Assembly (NCBI GenBank): GCA_964572225.1
Contig: CAZNFR010000031.1
Location: forward strand, 1 to 38,380
Reading direction: 5' to 3'
From: CAZNFR01 sp964572225
GTDB taxonomy: Bacteria > Bacteroidota > Bacteroidia > Bacteroidales > GCA-2748055
Length of the DNA: 38,380 nt
This document shows, one piece after another, positions 1-8,240 of the stretch; position 1 is the first letter of the stretch, and each line of letters begins with the position of its first letter. Made by a program: the position numbers and the translations under genes. The notes beneath the pieces were generated by a model. The model was given only the letters and a program-made list of their open reading frames with translations, searched no databases and was not told the origin of the DNA.

Positions 1-657
1 TTGCAGGTAATCTGTGCGGTGGGTCTGGTAGGCATAAAAACCCAGAAGAAAATACGGACGCAGAATCAGGGAATCTCCACCTCCTTTCAGAAAATCCCTG
101 CCGGCAGAGATATCAAAGTAATAGCCGGGTGTATCGGTAAAGCGGGCCGAACCCAGGTTTGTCCCTGAGGCCGTCTTAATATTTGCAGTGACCATGATAT
201 CGGGCCAAAGGGACTTTGCCTTCAACAGCTGTATCCTTGTATGAATATAAATATCACCGTAGCTTATTCCTTTTCCGTCGTATTCCCTGGAAGCGCGAAT
301 ATCACGGGTAAGGGTATCTGTCCGGTAATACTCGATTGGAATATAGCTGATACCCAGGCTAACCTTACCCCGGCTTACGGGCCAGATAAAGCGGGTAAAA
401 AGATTGAGCGTTTGGTCTCCTTTACTAAGGTGCACTTCAGGAGCAATCTCAAGAGAATAGAAATCCTGTATCTTCCCATTATTGATCTCCGGCACCGGGA
501 GGGCGTTAGCTCCCATGAAGCCGGGGGTGGTAGTAAGATATCTTTTCCAGGAACTAACCCCGTCCCAGTCATGCTTGGTATTCCACCAACTGTATTCCTG
601 TGCGTAAGTCCCTAAAAATGATAATAATAAGCTTATTAAGGTAATAAATCGTTTCAT
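1..657 (-). CDS. Secreted outer-membrane beta-barrel-like protein, 3' part outside window
   Basis: From the ATG at 657 the minus strand is open for 219 codons to the window edge, so the C-terminus is missing. The protein starts with a signal peptide (MKRFITLISLLLSFLGTYA, then Q-E). The rest alternates polar and aromatic residues in short strands, for example LNLFTRFIWPVS, SLGISYIPIEYY and DIYIHTRIQLL, as outer-membrane barrels do. I cannot name the family. It lies 48 bp downstream of the DoxX/TIM-barrel gene on the same strand and is probably the last visible gene of the TetR/ABC operon. An outer-membrane channel or lipid/substrate export role is an inference from that context only. Confidence 0.7.
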   Translation of the reverse strand, partial: MKRFITLISLLLSFLGTYAQEYSWWNTKHDWDGVSSWKRYLTTTPGFMGANALPVPEINNGKIQDFYSLEIAPEVHLSKGDQTLNLFTRFIWPVSRGKVSLGISYIPIEYYRTDTLTRDIRASREYDGKGISYGDIYIHTRIQLLKAKSLWPDIMVTANIKTASGTNLGSARFTDTPGYYFDISAGRDFLKGGGDSLILRPYFLLGFYAYQTHRTDYLQ

Positions 658-705
658 CCCTCATCCTCCGGGACTAAAATAGCAAAAAGAAACAAACCGG
701 CAATA

Positions 706-2229
706 TCATGCAATCCAGGGCCTTTCTCTTTTGAGTCCGCTTTGAAGGATCTCACAAGTGATATTGACATCTTCGATTATCTGAAAATCGAACATCCCCA
801 GACAGACAAAATCTGCTCCTTTTTCAAAAGCATAGCGTATTCCTTCCTGCGGTTTTATGGCTCCACCTGCTAGCACCTTGAATCCAAAAAGGGGTATATC
901 CAGATTCCGGAAAACATCCACGGTTTGTTCCGGATAGATATCAAAAATATTATCGTGAAATTCATTATGGTCAGTGCTTCTTTTGGCATCCACCTCAAAT
1001 TCACGTCTATACTCCCTGGGGTGAGCAGACCAGTAATGATCATGATGCAAGGTTTTGAAATAATAATCGGGTCTGATCCCTGCCGCCTCGCATTCCAGGA
1101 CCACTTGTATGGAATGGGCGCCGATCCCGGCCGGCATCCCCTGTTCCCGGGTAAATTCAACAGCCTTTGAGATCCAGTCCAACTTTTTCCCGCGCACGAG
1201 CTTATCAGCACATCCTCCCTGCACATACATGGTTGTAGTTCCATAATCCCTGGCCTGTTTGAACTGGAGTAAAGGATCTTCATCTTCAGGTTTCACATGC
1301 ACCTGTGCGATGGTATTCATTCTGCTTCCGGTAATTTTTTTATAACGGTTGAAGAAAGGGAAATTGGACAAAACCATGTTTGTAGTATTAATACCGGTCT
1401 TTTCGGCAAGATTGAAGGTTTCGTATATCTTTTTCTCGGTATTGTAATGCCGGAAAAGACTCCCCACATAATGGAGATCCCTTGAATGGGCGTATCCGCT
1501 GATCAGGTTGCAACCCATGATAAGACGGCTCATCTCAATATCCATCAGTTTTCCCCTGGGCATTACTCCTTTCAAATCGCTAAGGTTATACTCTTCTAAT
1601 GTCATGGTCGCTCCGGTTGATCCGTCAAGTACTCCGGCCGAGGCTTTGGAAGCGGCCGCATAAAGGATCCCACCAGCCACGGGGAGGGTTGCAAGTCCCT
1701 TCAGCAACTCCCTTCTTTTTATTCCGGTATCGTCAGTCTGCTCCGGATCGTCCTCTGTCGGTTTTTTCCTTTTCTTGCTAAGAACCGAAACCAGGTTTTG
1801 CAGACTGAATTCCTTTGCCGGAAAGTTCATGATTACCATCAAGCCTGCGATCTCGATTAAGTTGCGGTTGACGATCCAAAAGTTACCTTCGGAACCTGAA
1901 AACAAAGTATCTCCAAAGGGAGGATAGGCAAAATAATAGAGCAGCAATAAAAGAATTCCCGATGCAGATGCCAACCGAAGAGCAATGCCGGTTAACAAAG
2001 CGAATCCAATGAGGATAAGTCCCCAAACATTTAAAAAATCAACGGTCTTTAAAATTCCTTCACTGCCAGCCAGGGTATGAAAGAAACCTGACATAAACCC
2101 ATAAGCACCTTTCAGATATCTTTCCGAAGACCATCCTTCGCCAAATAACTTTGTAAGCCCTTCGTAAAAAAAATGCCATCCAAGGACGACCCTGAGAAGG
2201 ATCCCGGTTGATTTGCTTAATTTCTCCAT
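706..2229 (-). CDS. DoxX-type membrane domain fused to an extracytoplasmic TIM-barrel-like domain
   Basis: The 507-residue product has two parts. Residues 1-140 are a DoxX-like four-helix membrane domain (RVVLGWHFFYEGLTKL near the start, helices around 67-82, 90-103 and 123-136). A charged linker (151-170) is followed by KRRELLKGLATLPVAGGILY (171-190), which resembles a Tat signal inside the protein. Residues 225-507 look like a TIM-barrel oxidoreductase/aldolase-like domain, with GGC (338-340), KTLHHDHYW (392-400) and VLAGGAIKP (452-460). I chose the ATG at 2229 because DoxX proteins begin just before this helix. An ATG at 2337 would add 36 residues without domain character but would overlap the upstream stop as TAATG. 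The substrate is unknown. It may be a membrane-anchored redox or sugar-modifying enzyme serving the upstream ABC system. Confidence 0.7.
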   Translation of the reverse strand: MEKLSKSTGILLRVVLGWHFFYEGLTKLFGEGWSSERYLKGAYGFMSGFFHTLAGSEGILKTVDFLNVWGLILIGFALLTGIALRLASASGILLLLLYYFAYPPFGDTLFSGSEGNFWIVNRNLIEIAGLMVIMNFPAKEFSLQNLVSVLSKKRKKPTEDDPEQTDDTGIKRRELLKGLATLPVAGGILYAAASKASAGVLDGSTGATMTLEEYNLSDLKGVMPRGKLMDIEMSRLIMGCNLISGYAHSRDLHYVGSLFRHYNTEKKIYETFNLAEKTGINTTNMVLSNFPFFNRYKKITGSRMNTIAQVHVKPEDEDPLLQFKQARDYGTTTMYVQGGCADKLVRGKKLDWISKAVEFTREQGMPAGIGAHSIQVVLECEAAGIRPDYYFKTLHHDHYWSAHPREYRREFEVDAKRSTDHNEFHDNIFDIYPEQTVDVFRNLDIPLFGFKVLAGGAIKPQEGIRYAFEKGADFVCLGMFDFQIIEDVNITCEILQSGLKRERPWIA

Positions 2230-2336
2230 AGGTAAATAGCTTGTAATTTCCCTTAAGATAATGTATTTTGCGTAATCCCGGGAGATACCAGGGTCTATTT
2301 GGAGCGTGTTTAAATTAAGAGGGATTGCACAAAGCA

Positions 2337-3074
2337 TTATCTTTTCAGGCTTGCTTTTGAAAAAATGTATTCCGGGATTTCGGTATTGAAACGAATATCC
2401 GTGATCGCAAACTCCGTCCCATCACCTGTTTTTAGCATATCCTTAAAAATAACACGGGTGGGAAACCATCTTCCTTCCTTTTTAATCACATCCGTAAGCT
2501 CTGTTTTTTTCAATAATTTACCTCCTTTGGCATAAAGTTCTTCTTTAACCGGTATGAACTTTTCCTTATCAATCCATTGCTTACGGGCAGGATATGCCAC
2601 CTCGACGCCCTCTTTGGCCTGAAGTTCCAGGATCCAGCAGTCTGTACCATTCAGGTTCTCTTCCCCTGTCACTTCAGCGGTATAATTCTTTCTTAGTTCG
2701 GAATCCTCCATCATATCCTCGTAAGACATATCCGAGCCCATTACGGATTGCCTCAGCATGTGTCCGGAGATTTGTATGGTCCGGTCGGTCGATGGAGAAT
2801 AGATCCATAACTGATCCTCTAGCTTTAACATTTTGGTACCCTTCTCGCGGGCCGGACTTAGGTATTCGGTAAAGTTTTCCTTATCACCCCGGTTCCAGGA
2901 TCTGGATTCGATCACTCGTTCACCTCTGCGTGAATGGATGATCATTTTGGAGGTAAAGATCCGGTTCTCTGAACTCATATTTTCATCCACGCGATCGAGG
3001 ATTGCACCGGCATCAGGGCTCTGAGCTCCCAACAATACGGGCCATAAGCCTGCAAGCAATAGTAAGCTTTTCAT
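2337..3074 (-). CDS. LolA-like outer membrane lipoprotein-sorting family protein (periplasmic carrier)
   Basis: The product has about 245 residues, with a signal peptide (MKSLLLLAGLWPVLLGAQ). The mature part fits the LolA-like family of periplasmic carriers (PF17131 type): an N-terminal helix (AGAILDRVDENMSS), then strand segments with EYLSPAREKGTKML, QLWIYSPSTDRTIQISG and the Met-rich MLRQSVMGSDMSYEDMME. Such proteins present a hydrophobic half-barrel that carries lipid or lipoprotein across the periplasm. I start it at the ATG at 3074; an upstream start at 3104 would add ten residues before the signal peptide. It follows the two permease genes by 35 bp, which suggests it takes cargo from that ABC complex. 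The cargo is unknown. Confidence 0.82.
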   Translation of the reverse strand: MKSLLLLAGLWPVLLGAQSPDAGAILDRVDENMSSENRIFTSKMIIHSRRGERVIESRSWNRGDKENFTEYLSPAREKGTKMLKLEDQLWIYSPSTDRTIQISGHMLRQSVMGSDMSYEDMMEDSELRKNYTAEVTGEENLNGTDCWILELQAKEGVEVAYPARKQWIDKEKFIPVKEELYAKGGKLLKKTELTDVIKKEGRWFPTRVIFKDMLKTGDGTEFAITDIRFNTEIPEYIFSKASLKR

Positions 3075-3109
3075 TGTCTTAACTAATTTATTTATATATA
3101 ACATATTAA

Positions 3110-4387
3110 CTATGCAACTTCCAATTCTTTAAATAACTGAGCTGTTTTTCTTTTATAAATGCCAATCCCCGATAGCATGGTACCCAAAACCGTGGAAAAA
3201 AGTCCGGGTATGAATCCTATCCACCAGGTTTGGGGGGTAATTCTTGCGTGAAAGGTAGCAGGCATCATGATGCTTGCGTTTTCCATCATGCTTCCCACAT
3301 TAATCCCTTTGTTCTGCAGAATTCCTGCCAGGAGGAGTCCGGCGGTAGTTCCCAATATCGAACCAGCCAGTCCGATAAAAAAGGATTCCTGGATGAGGGA
3401 TCGGAAAAGATGTCCTTTTTCTTCGCCCATGGCAAGTCTCAGCCCTACTTCCCCATACCTTCTGAGCCCGCTAAGGAGTCCGGCATTCCACAACACAATC
3501 GACATGGCAAGGATAAAGACCGAGATCAGAATGCCCGTCATGGAATCGGCATAATCTATGAGTACGCCCAGGTTATTTTCTTCTCTCATGGTGATCATCC
3601 AAGGCGAAAACTCGTCCTGGTTATCGGAATAAAGCCGGTTAAATTCCTCTTTTACCGACAGAGCTTTTTCGGTAACAAAGTATCCTTCCCTGAAGAAGCC
3701 CAGGATCTCTCCTGTAGCATCGTTCATATCCAGGGCCAGGCGCACGTCTGACAGGTCAGCAATCATAGCCCCCTTATCCATGGCGCGGGTACCAAAGAAA
3801 ACCGTTCCGGCCACCTGGAAATTATAGATAGACATACTTCCATACATGGTTGAAGAAATAAGGGTAATGTGATCTCCGGGATTGACGCCCAGATTTTGGG
3901 AAAACTCTTCCCCGATCAATACTTCGCCCGGTGAATCGGGCAGGTTTCCTCTTACCATGGACTCGTTCAGTTTAAACCTCTCTGCTTCCACCGAACCGGG
4001 TGAAAAAAGGTCAATACCCAATCCTGAAACCGGTCCCTGTGCAAGGGTCTCCCCCGAGGTATCCGGCACATCAATGAGTCCGCCAAAACGTATTCGCGGA
4101 ACCCACTCCATGTCCGGGTATTGATCCTGCAACCCGGCTAAAAGTTCGGTTGTGCCTAAAAGAGCCAGGTCGTTGGGTACCTGATTTCTGTTTTCAGAAT
4201 AGGCTCGGGACATAATCTTTACATGTCCGGATGAAAATTTTGCATTGAAATCCAGGCTTTCCCCGATTACTCCGGTTATCCAACTGTGAAAAACGACCGT
4301 AAGCATAACACCCAGGGATACCACGATCACAGGGATCAGACTGCGGTTTCTGTCTCTCAGAAGTCCTTTTAAAATAAACTGTATCAT
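3110..4387 (-). CDS. ABC transporter permease, LolC/E-MacB (FtsX) type, second of pair
   Basis: This 425-residue protein has the type VII ABC permease plan: a first transmembrane helix at about 15-38 (SLIPVIVVSLGVMLTVVFHSW), a long periplasmic domain (about 40-270) with the MacB-PCD feel of SGHVKIMSRAYSENRNQ and GEVLIGEEFSQNLG, then three C-terminal helices (about 280-300, 330-355, 390-410) containing the FtsX segment GLRRYGEVGLRLAMGEEKGHLFR. These proteins do not move solutes through a pore. They use ATP hydrolysis to extract lipoproteins or lipids from the inner membrane, or to drive periplasmic partners. Its start overlaps the end of the preceding permease gene by 4 bp, so the two are probably translationally coupled and form a heterodimer. 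Confidence 0.87.
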   Translation of the reverse strand: MIQFILKGLLRDRNRSLIPVIVVSLGVMLTVVFHSWITGVIGESLDFNAKFSSGHVKIMSRAYSENRNQVPNDLALLGTTELLAGLQDQYPDMEWVPRIRFGGLIDVPDTSGETLAQGPVSGLGIDLFSPGSVEAERFKLNESMVRGNLPDSPGEVLIGEEFSQNLGVNPGDHITLISSTMYGSMSIYNFQVAGTVFFGTRAMDKGAMIADLSDVRLALDMNDATGEILGFFREGYFVTEKALSVKEEFNRLYSDNQDEFSPWMITMREENNLGVLIDYADSMTGILISVFILAMSIVLWNAGLLSGLRRYGEVGLRLAMGEEKGHLFRSLIQESFFIGLAGSILGTTAGLLLAGILQNKGINVGSMMENASIMMPATFHARITPQTWWIGFIPGLFSTVLGTMLSGIGIYKRKTAQLFKELEVA

Positions 4388-5556
4388 TGGATTTTTCCTT
4401 TAATTGCCTCCGTAGGATTCATCTTTGTGATCTTCCTGGCAGGCAGATAACTAACTATGGTTGTTGTAAGTATTACTATAATCAGAGTGCCCACAATCAG
4501 ACCCAGGCCATAAATGGGATAGATCTTATCGGCCATGGCCAGTCCGTAATCCGATGCTTCCATGGGCATGCTGATCCCCTTCCGCGCCTGATAGATGAAA
4601 AGGGGCAAGCCATAAACGGCGCCTACCAGGGCTGCAAGCAGGGAGTGCATAGCCCCTTCAACCGTAAACAGTCCCACCACCTGTCTGCGGGTCATACCCA
4701 GAGCAATAAGGGTTCCGATTTCTTTTTGTCTGCGAAAGATGGAAAGTACCTGGGTATCAAAAATGGCCAGCATAGCCAGCAGGAGCAGTATAAAATAAAA
4801 TATGGAAGAACCTGCACTTTTGGATATGATGATATCGTCTATATTTTTGAGAAGGAACTCGTTGTCCATGAAATCCCAGCCCTCGTAACCTGAGCTTACC
4901 TCCACCCCCGGTTGTTGTACCAGAAGGGTAGCTTCTCCATTCAAACCTGTCATTTCCTGCAGGTTATCCAGAGAGATCCAGATCTGTCCCATATCAACCG
5001 AAGGCACATTGGTTTTGAAGATCCCGGCAATGAAGAGTTCTCCGGCATCGAAGGTGCCTCCCTCGTCTCTCCAGCGAACGGTCAGGAGGTCTCCCTCTTT
5101 CAGATGATTGTTCCCGGCCATTCCGGAACCGATAAGCGCCGGGATTCCATAGACGGTTGTATCGAGCTTTTCCGTGGGAAGTTTCAGTATTTCCTGTTCC
5201 TGGTCTATACCCTTCAGCAGAACACTCTGTATCCTGCCTCCCGGATATATGGAGGCCTGGAAAATCAGGATCGGGCAGAGTTCTTTTTTCTCAATTCTTT
5301 CGAGCTGTTCCCGGACGAGGGAGGTATGGGAATCTGAAAGGCTAAATGGATCGTAAGGGTCGTAATTTTCACTCCAGTACTGTCCGCCGCCCGTTTCCCA
5401 GTTGATCATATCGTACTTGGCCTGCCGGTCCCAGCCGTCGAGCATTCCTTTGAACCAAATAATGACCACAAAGGAAAAAGAAAGGACGATTACGTTGAGC
5501 CAGGTGCGCAAGCCTGCTCCGATGAGATTTCTATATGCAAGCTTTAGTGAGATCAT
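4384..5556 (-). CDS. ABC transporter permease, FtsX/MacB type, first of pair
   Basis: The 390-residue protein has one N-terminal transmembrane helix (about 18-36, TWLNVIVLSFSFVVIIWFKG), a periplasmic domain, and three C-terminal helices (about 250-275, 300-325, 350-375). It includes the family's coupling segment FRRQKEIGTLIALGMTRRQVVGLF and the typical tail PARKITKMNPTEAIKGK. It overlaps the ATPase gene upstream and the second permease downstream by 4 bp each, the compact arrangement usual for LolCDE-like complexes. The two permeases are diverged from each other, which fits a LolC/LolE-like heterodimer rather than a MacB homodimer. The natural cargo cannot be read from sequence. Confidence 0.88.
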   Translation of the reverse strand: MISLKLAYRNLIGAGLRTWLNVIVLSFSFVVIIWFKGMLDGWDRQAKYDMINWETGGGQYWSENYDPYDPFSLSDSHTSLVREQLERIEKKELCPILIFQASIYPGGRIQSVLLKGIDQEQEILKLPTEKLDTTVYGIPALIGSGMAGNNHLKEGDLLTVRWRDEGGTFDAGELFIAGIFKTNVPSVDMGQIWISLDNLQEMTGLNGEATLLVQQPGVEVSSGYEGWDFMDNEFLLKNIDDIIISKSAGSSIFYFILLLLAMLAIFDTQVLSIFRRQKEIGTLIALGMTRRQVVGLFTVEGAMHSLLAALVGAVYGLPLFIYQARKGISMPMEASDYGLAMADKIYPIYGLGLIVGTLIIVILTTTIVSYLPARKITKMNPTEAIKGKIQ

Positions 5557-6266
5557 TGGATTTCCTCCTTCATTTTTATCGTTTCATCCTTAACGATCTT
5601 TCCGTCGGCCAGACTGATCTTCCTTTTGAGGTACCCAATGACTTTTTCGTCGTGGGTGGCAAACAGAAAGGTGGTATGGAGCTCTTCGTTGAGCCTGAGC
5701 ATGGTTTGCAGGATGTGGTGCGAGTTTGCTGCATCCAGATTGGCGGTGGGTTCATCGGCCAGGACGATCAGGGGTTTTTTAACCATGGCTCTGGCGATGG
5801 CCACCCGTTGGCATTCTCCGCCGGAGAGCTGTGCGGGCCTTGATTTTTCCTTAGGAGTGAGTCCTGCCCACTCCAAAGCCTCCATCACCATTTTTCGCTT
5901 CTTTTCCGGACTAACCTTAAGTAAAAGAAGGGGAAATTCCACATTCTCGTACACCGTGTAGACCGGGAGAAGGTTGTATGACTGGAAAATAAATCCAAGC
6001 TGGTCCTTCCTGAGCCGGGCCGACTGCCTGGCATCCAGACTGCTTACCGGTTGGCCGTTAATAAATGCTTCTCCTTCTGAAGGGCTGTCGAGCGATCCCA
6101 GGATGTTAAGAAGGGTGGTCTTACCGGAACCACTGGGCCCCACCAGTCCGGTGAATTCGCCTTTCCCAATCGCGAGGCTGATATCCTTAAGCGCAGTAAA
6201 CCTGCCTGTTCCCATTGGAAAATGTTTGGTAAGTCCTTCAACCTTAATAATTGTTTCTGTTCTCAT
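5553..6266 (-). CDS. ABC transporter ATP-binding protein, LolD/MacB family
   Basis: The 237-residue nucleotide-binding subunit carries every expected motif: Walker A GPSGSGKTT (43-51), Q-loop Gln95 in FIFQSYNLLPVYTVYEN, signature LSGGECQRVAIARA (147-160), Walker B IVLADEPTANLD (167-178) and the switch His205. The sequence NLLPVYTVYENV after the Q-loop is typical of the LolD/MacB/FtsE branch. It overlaps the following permease by 4 bp and starts 20 bp after the barrel gene. It should power the two FtsX-type permeases on the cytoplasmic side of the inner membrane. Confidence 0.94.
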   Translation of the reverse strand: MRTETIIKVEGLTKHFPMGTGRFTALKDISLAIGKGEFTGLVGPSGSGKTTLLNILGSLDSPSEGEAFINGQPVSSLDARQSARLRKDQLGFIFQSYNLLPVYTVYENVEFPLLLLKVSPEKKRKMVMEALEWAGLTPKEKSRPAQLSGGECQRVAIARAMVKKPLIVLADEPTANLDAANSHHILQTMLRLNEELHTTFLFATHDEKVIGYLKRKISLADGKIVKDETIKMKEEIQ

Positions 6267-6286
6267 TATCGTATTCTTTTATCAAA

Positions 6287-7405
6287 TTAATGGTTCAATA
6301 CAAGCATTAGCTGTAATCCTTTGCCCGAAAACAAATTTCCTTCGGCAGCATTGGGATAGAGGTTAAACTGATCGTCGGGATTCCAGTAGGCCATGATATG
6401 AAGAGACACCCAGTTAAACTCCCTTTCCCAGCTAACGAACCGGTACCACTCCCTGCCGGTCCAGTTATAGTAGACCATGGCGGTGATCATGTCGCCCAGA
6501 CCCGTGGGGTAGCTGAGGTTCATTGCGCTGAAATGGATGTTTACAGCGTTTTGAAACAGTTCGGTCGACTCTGACCAAAGAAGGTGCTCGAACATGATCC
6601 CCAATCCGTTCCCAATCCCAAAGGTATAGTCCATTCCGGCGGTTAACTGGTTAACCCGGGGACTCACTGGCATGGCTTGGGTATTCCTTTCCAATATATA
6701 TTCAAACCAAACCCCGGTTCCAAGGTCCCACTTTCCATCCAGAGCAAAACGATCCTGAGTGAACGAGTCGATCGCGGTTTGTCTGTGATGGTAACTAAAT
6801 GCAATCTCACCAGGTCCTGCAGGAAGCTGGACTCTTCCTCCAAATTCCGGAGTCTTTTCGTCTGAAGGGACCCTGTCCCAACCTCTGTTTGCCTTATTCC
6901 CATAGAGACCCCATAGCCAGAGGTTGGCATTGTTCAGGAAATAATATCGCCCCAGGACGCCATAAACCCCGTCGGTAAGCTGGAGGGGATCCCGGGGATC
7001 TATCTGGTCAAACCACATCAGGGGCCTCAACATTCCGGCCGAACCAAAGCTGATCTTTTGTAAACCGGCCCGCAATTCAAACTGACTGGTGGATAAGCGC
7101 ATCCACAGACGATAAGGACTCAGTTGTGCATCATCCTCGAATTTCCAGTCGGTAACAGTGAGGGTACCAAAGAGGTTCGCGGAAGCAACCAGGTCTGCCT
7201 CCCAGGTTTCATTGATGGTATAACTGCCCGAGAGAGTTGGGATGTAACGGGTTCCCCACTGATTATGAAAATTATCCGATACATTGAAATTGGTCCAGTT
7301 TACCCACTGTCCCTTGTACCCGAAATTAAGATCCTGTGCCCTCAATCCGCCGAAAAAAAGGGATACTAAAAGACATACCCATCTTATTACACCTTGTGTG
7401 CTCAT
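6287..7405 (-). CDS. Outer-membrane beta-barrel protein linked to the ABC exporter
   Basis: The 372-residue protein has a signal peptide (MSTQGVIRWVCLLVSLFFGGLRAQ). It is followed throughout by aromatic, alternating beta strands (LNFGYKGQWVNWTNF, SPYRLWMRLSTSQFELRAGLQKISFG, VWFEYILER) and ends in a hydrophobic strand, LQLMLVLNH. The segment RLSTSQFELRAGLQKISFGSAGMLRP resembles porin-like barrels of the carbohydrate-selective or alginate-export kind, but I do not assign a named family. It sits between the TetR gene (49 bp upstream) and the ABC genes, so it is probably the outer-membrane component of the same export route. Confidence 0.72.
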   Translation of the reverse strand: MSTQGVIRWVCLLVSLFFGGLRAQDLNFGYKGQWVNWTNFNVSDNFHNQWGTRYIPTLSGSYTINETWEADLVASANLFGTLTVTDWKFEDDAQLSPYRLWMRLSTSQFELRAGLQKISFGSAGMLRPLMWFDQIDPRDPLQLTDGVYGVLGRYYFLNNANLWLWGLYGNKANRGWDRVPSDEKTPEFGGRVQLPAGPGEIAFSYHHRQTAIDSFTQDRFALDGKWDLGTGVWFEYILERNTQAMPVSPRVNQLTAGMDYTFGIGNGLGIMFEHLLWSESTELFQNAVNIHFSAMNLSYPTGLGDMITAMVYYNWTGREWYRFVSWEREFNWVSLHIMAYWNPDDQFNLYPNAAEGNLFSGKGLQLMLVLNH

Positions 7406-7454
7406 TTCTTCTCTTCTTAAAAATCACCAAAAAAATCCTACGCGAACGCTATAA

Positions 7455-8048
7455 TTAGTCTGAATCAGCTTCCGACCTCGGTATCACTCCGTAAAAGAAA
7501 AATCGGGTAAGCTCGGAAATCAACTCTCCCGGAGTCTTGTAAATCGATAACAGGTAATCATCGGTCGACATCTCAATCATCTTATTTAGAAAATAAATGA
7601 TAAACTCTATCCGGATCTCAGCTCTCAGGTCACCATCCTCCTGAGCCTTACGAAAATCCTGCTCAATTATTTTCATACTGCTGACAGTAGCCTGGGAAAA
7701 ATAGCTGAAGATTTTTCCGCTTTCCGGACTGTAAAGTTCACGGATCAATTCCGGACTAAGCTGGTCCGATTGCTTGATCTTGAACTGAATGATGTCCTTC
7801 ACCCTTTCAATATAGGGTTTATCAGCCTCCAGTAATTCGCGGTAAAGACGAAGGTTGGTCTCCACAAGCTCCTTAACCACCTCCAGCACCACATCCTCTT
7901 TGTTGTCAAAGTATTTATAGAAAGTTACCCTGCTTGTCCCGGCTTCGCGGCAAATCTCTTCAACGGTGACCCTTTTAATTCCGAATCGCCATATCAGGGA
8001 ACGGGTAGAGTTTAGCAAGTCCAGATACTTATCATTTACATTCACCAT
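7455..8048 (-). CDS. TetR/AcrR family transcriptional regulator
   Basis: The 197-residue protein has an N-terminal TetR helix-turn-helix (about residues 10-55; core TVEEICREAGTSRVTFYKYF, followed by NKEDVV) and a helical ligand domain without an obvious named subfamily. I use the ATG at 8048; a TTG four codons upstream (8060) is less likely. It is the first gene of the minus-strand series leading to the barrel, ABC, LolA-like and DoxX-fusion genes, with only 49 bp to the next gene. Its promoter is overlaid by repeated half-sites (see 8056-8117), so autoregulation and control of the whole operon is the simplest reading. The ligand is unknown. Confidence 0.88.
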   Translation of the reverse strand: MVNVNDKYLDLLNSTRSLIWRFGIKRVTVEEICREAGTSRVTFYKYFDNKEDVVLEVVKELVETNLRLYRELLEADKPYIERVKDIIQFKIKQSDQLSPELIRELYSPESGKIFSYFSQATVSSMKIIEQDFRKAQEDGDLRAEIRIEFIIYFLNKMIEMSTDDYLLSIYKTPGELISELTRFFFYGVIPRSEADSD

Positions 8049-8055
8049 AATATTT

Positions 8056-8106
8056 AACAATATATGTATGCATTAACAATTTATGTACAAAAATACATTA
8101 ATTGTA
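8056..8106 (-). promoter_or_regulatory. Probable TetR operator: three 13-bp half-sites spaced 19 bp apart
   Basis: Plus-strand 8056-8068 and 8075-8087 are direct copies of AACAATWTATGTA (12 of 13 identical). 8094-8106 is the same element inverted. Starts fall at 8056, 8075 and 8094, exactly 19 bp apart. Copies two and three form an inverted repeat with 12-bp arms (11 of 12 pairs) around a 6-bp spacer at 8088-8093. The site lies just upstream of the TetR start and across its promoter. Binding by this TetR protein is inferred. Confidence 0.65.
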
Positions 8107-8117
8107 AATTTTGTCAA
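8088..8117 (-). promoter_or_regulatory. Bacteroidota-type promoter of the TetR/ABC operon
   Basis: Read on the minus strand there is TTGACA at 8117-8112 and the -7 element TATTTTTG (consensus TAnnTTTG) at 8095-8088. They are separated by 19 nt counted from TTG, the spacing expected for Bacteroidota sigma factor. The -7 element sits in the spacer of the inverted repeat, so a bound repressor would block it. Confidence 0.65.
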
Positions 8118-8240
8118 GAGAAAAGGAAGGTTTATTGACGAAAAGTAGTTAACGTAAATGGGGATCAGGGAGCCTCCGGAAAATATTAACGTCTGTTTAT
8201 TAGGTATTTACGCCTTAACACAGGAAAGATTGAATAAAGC

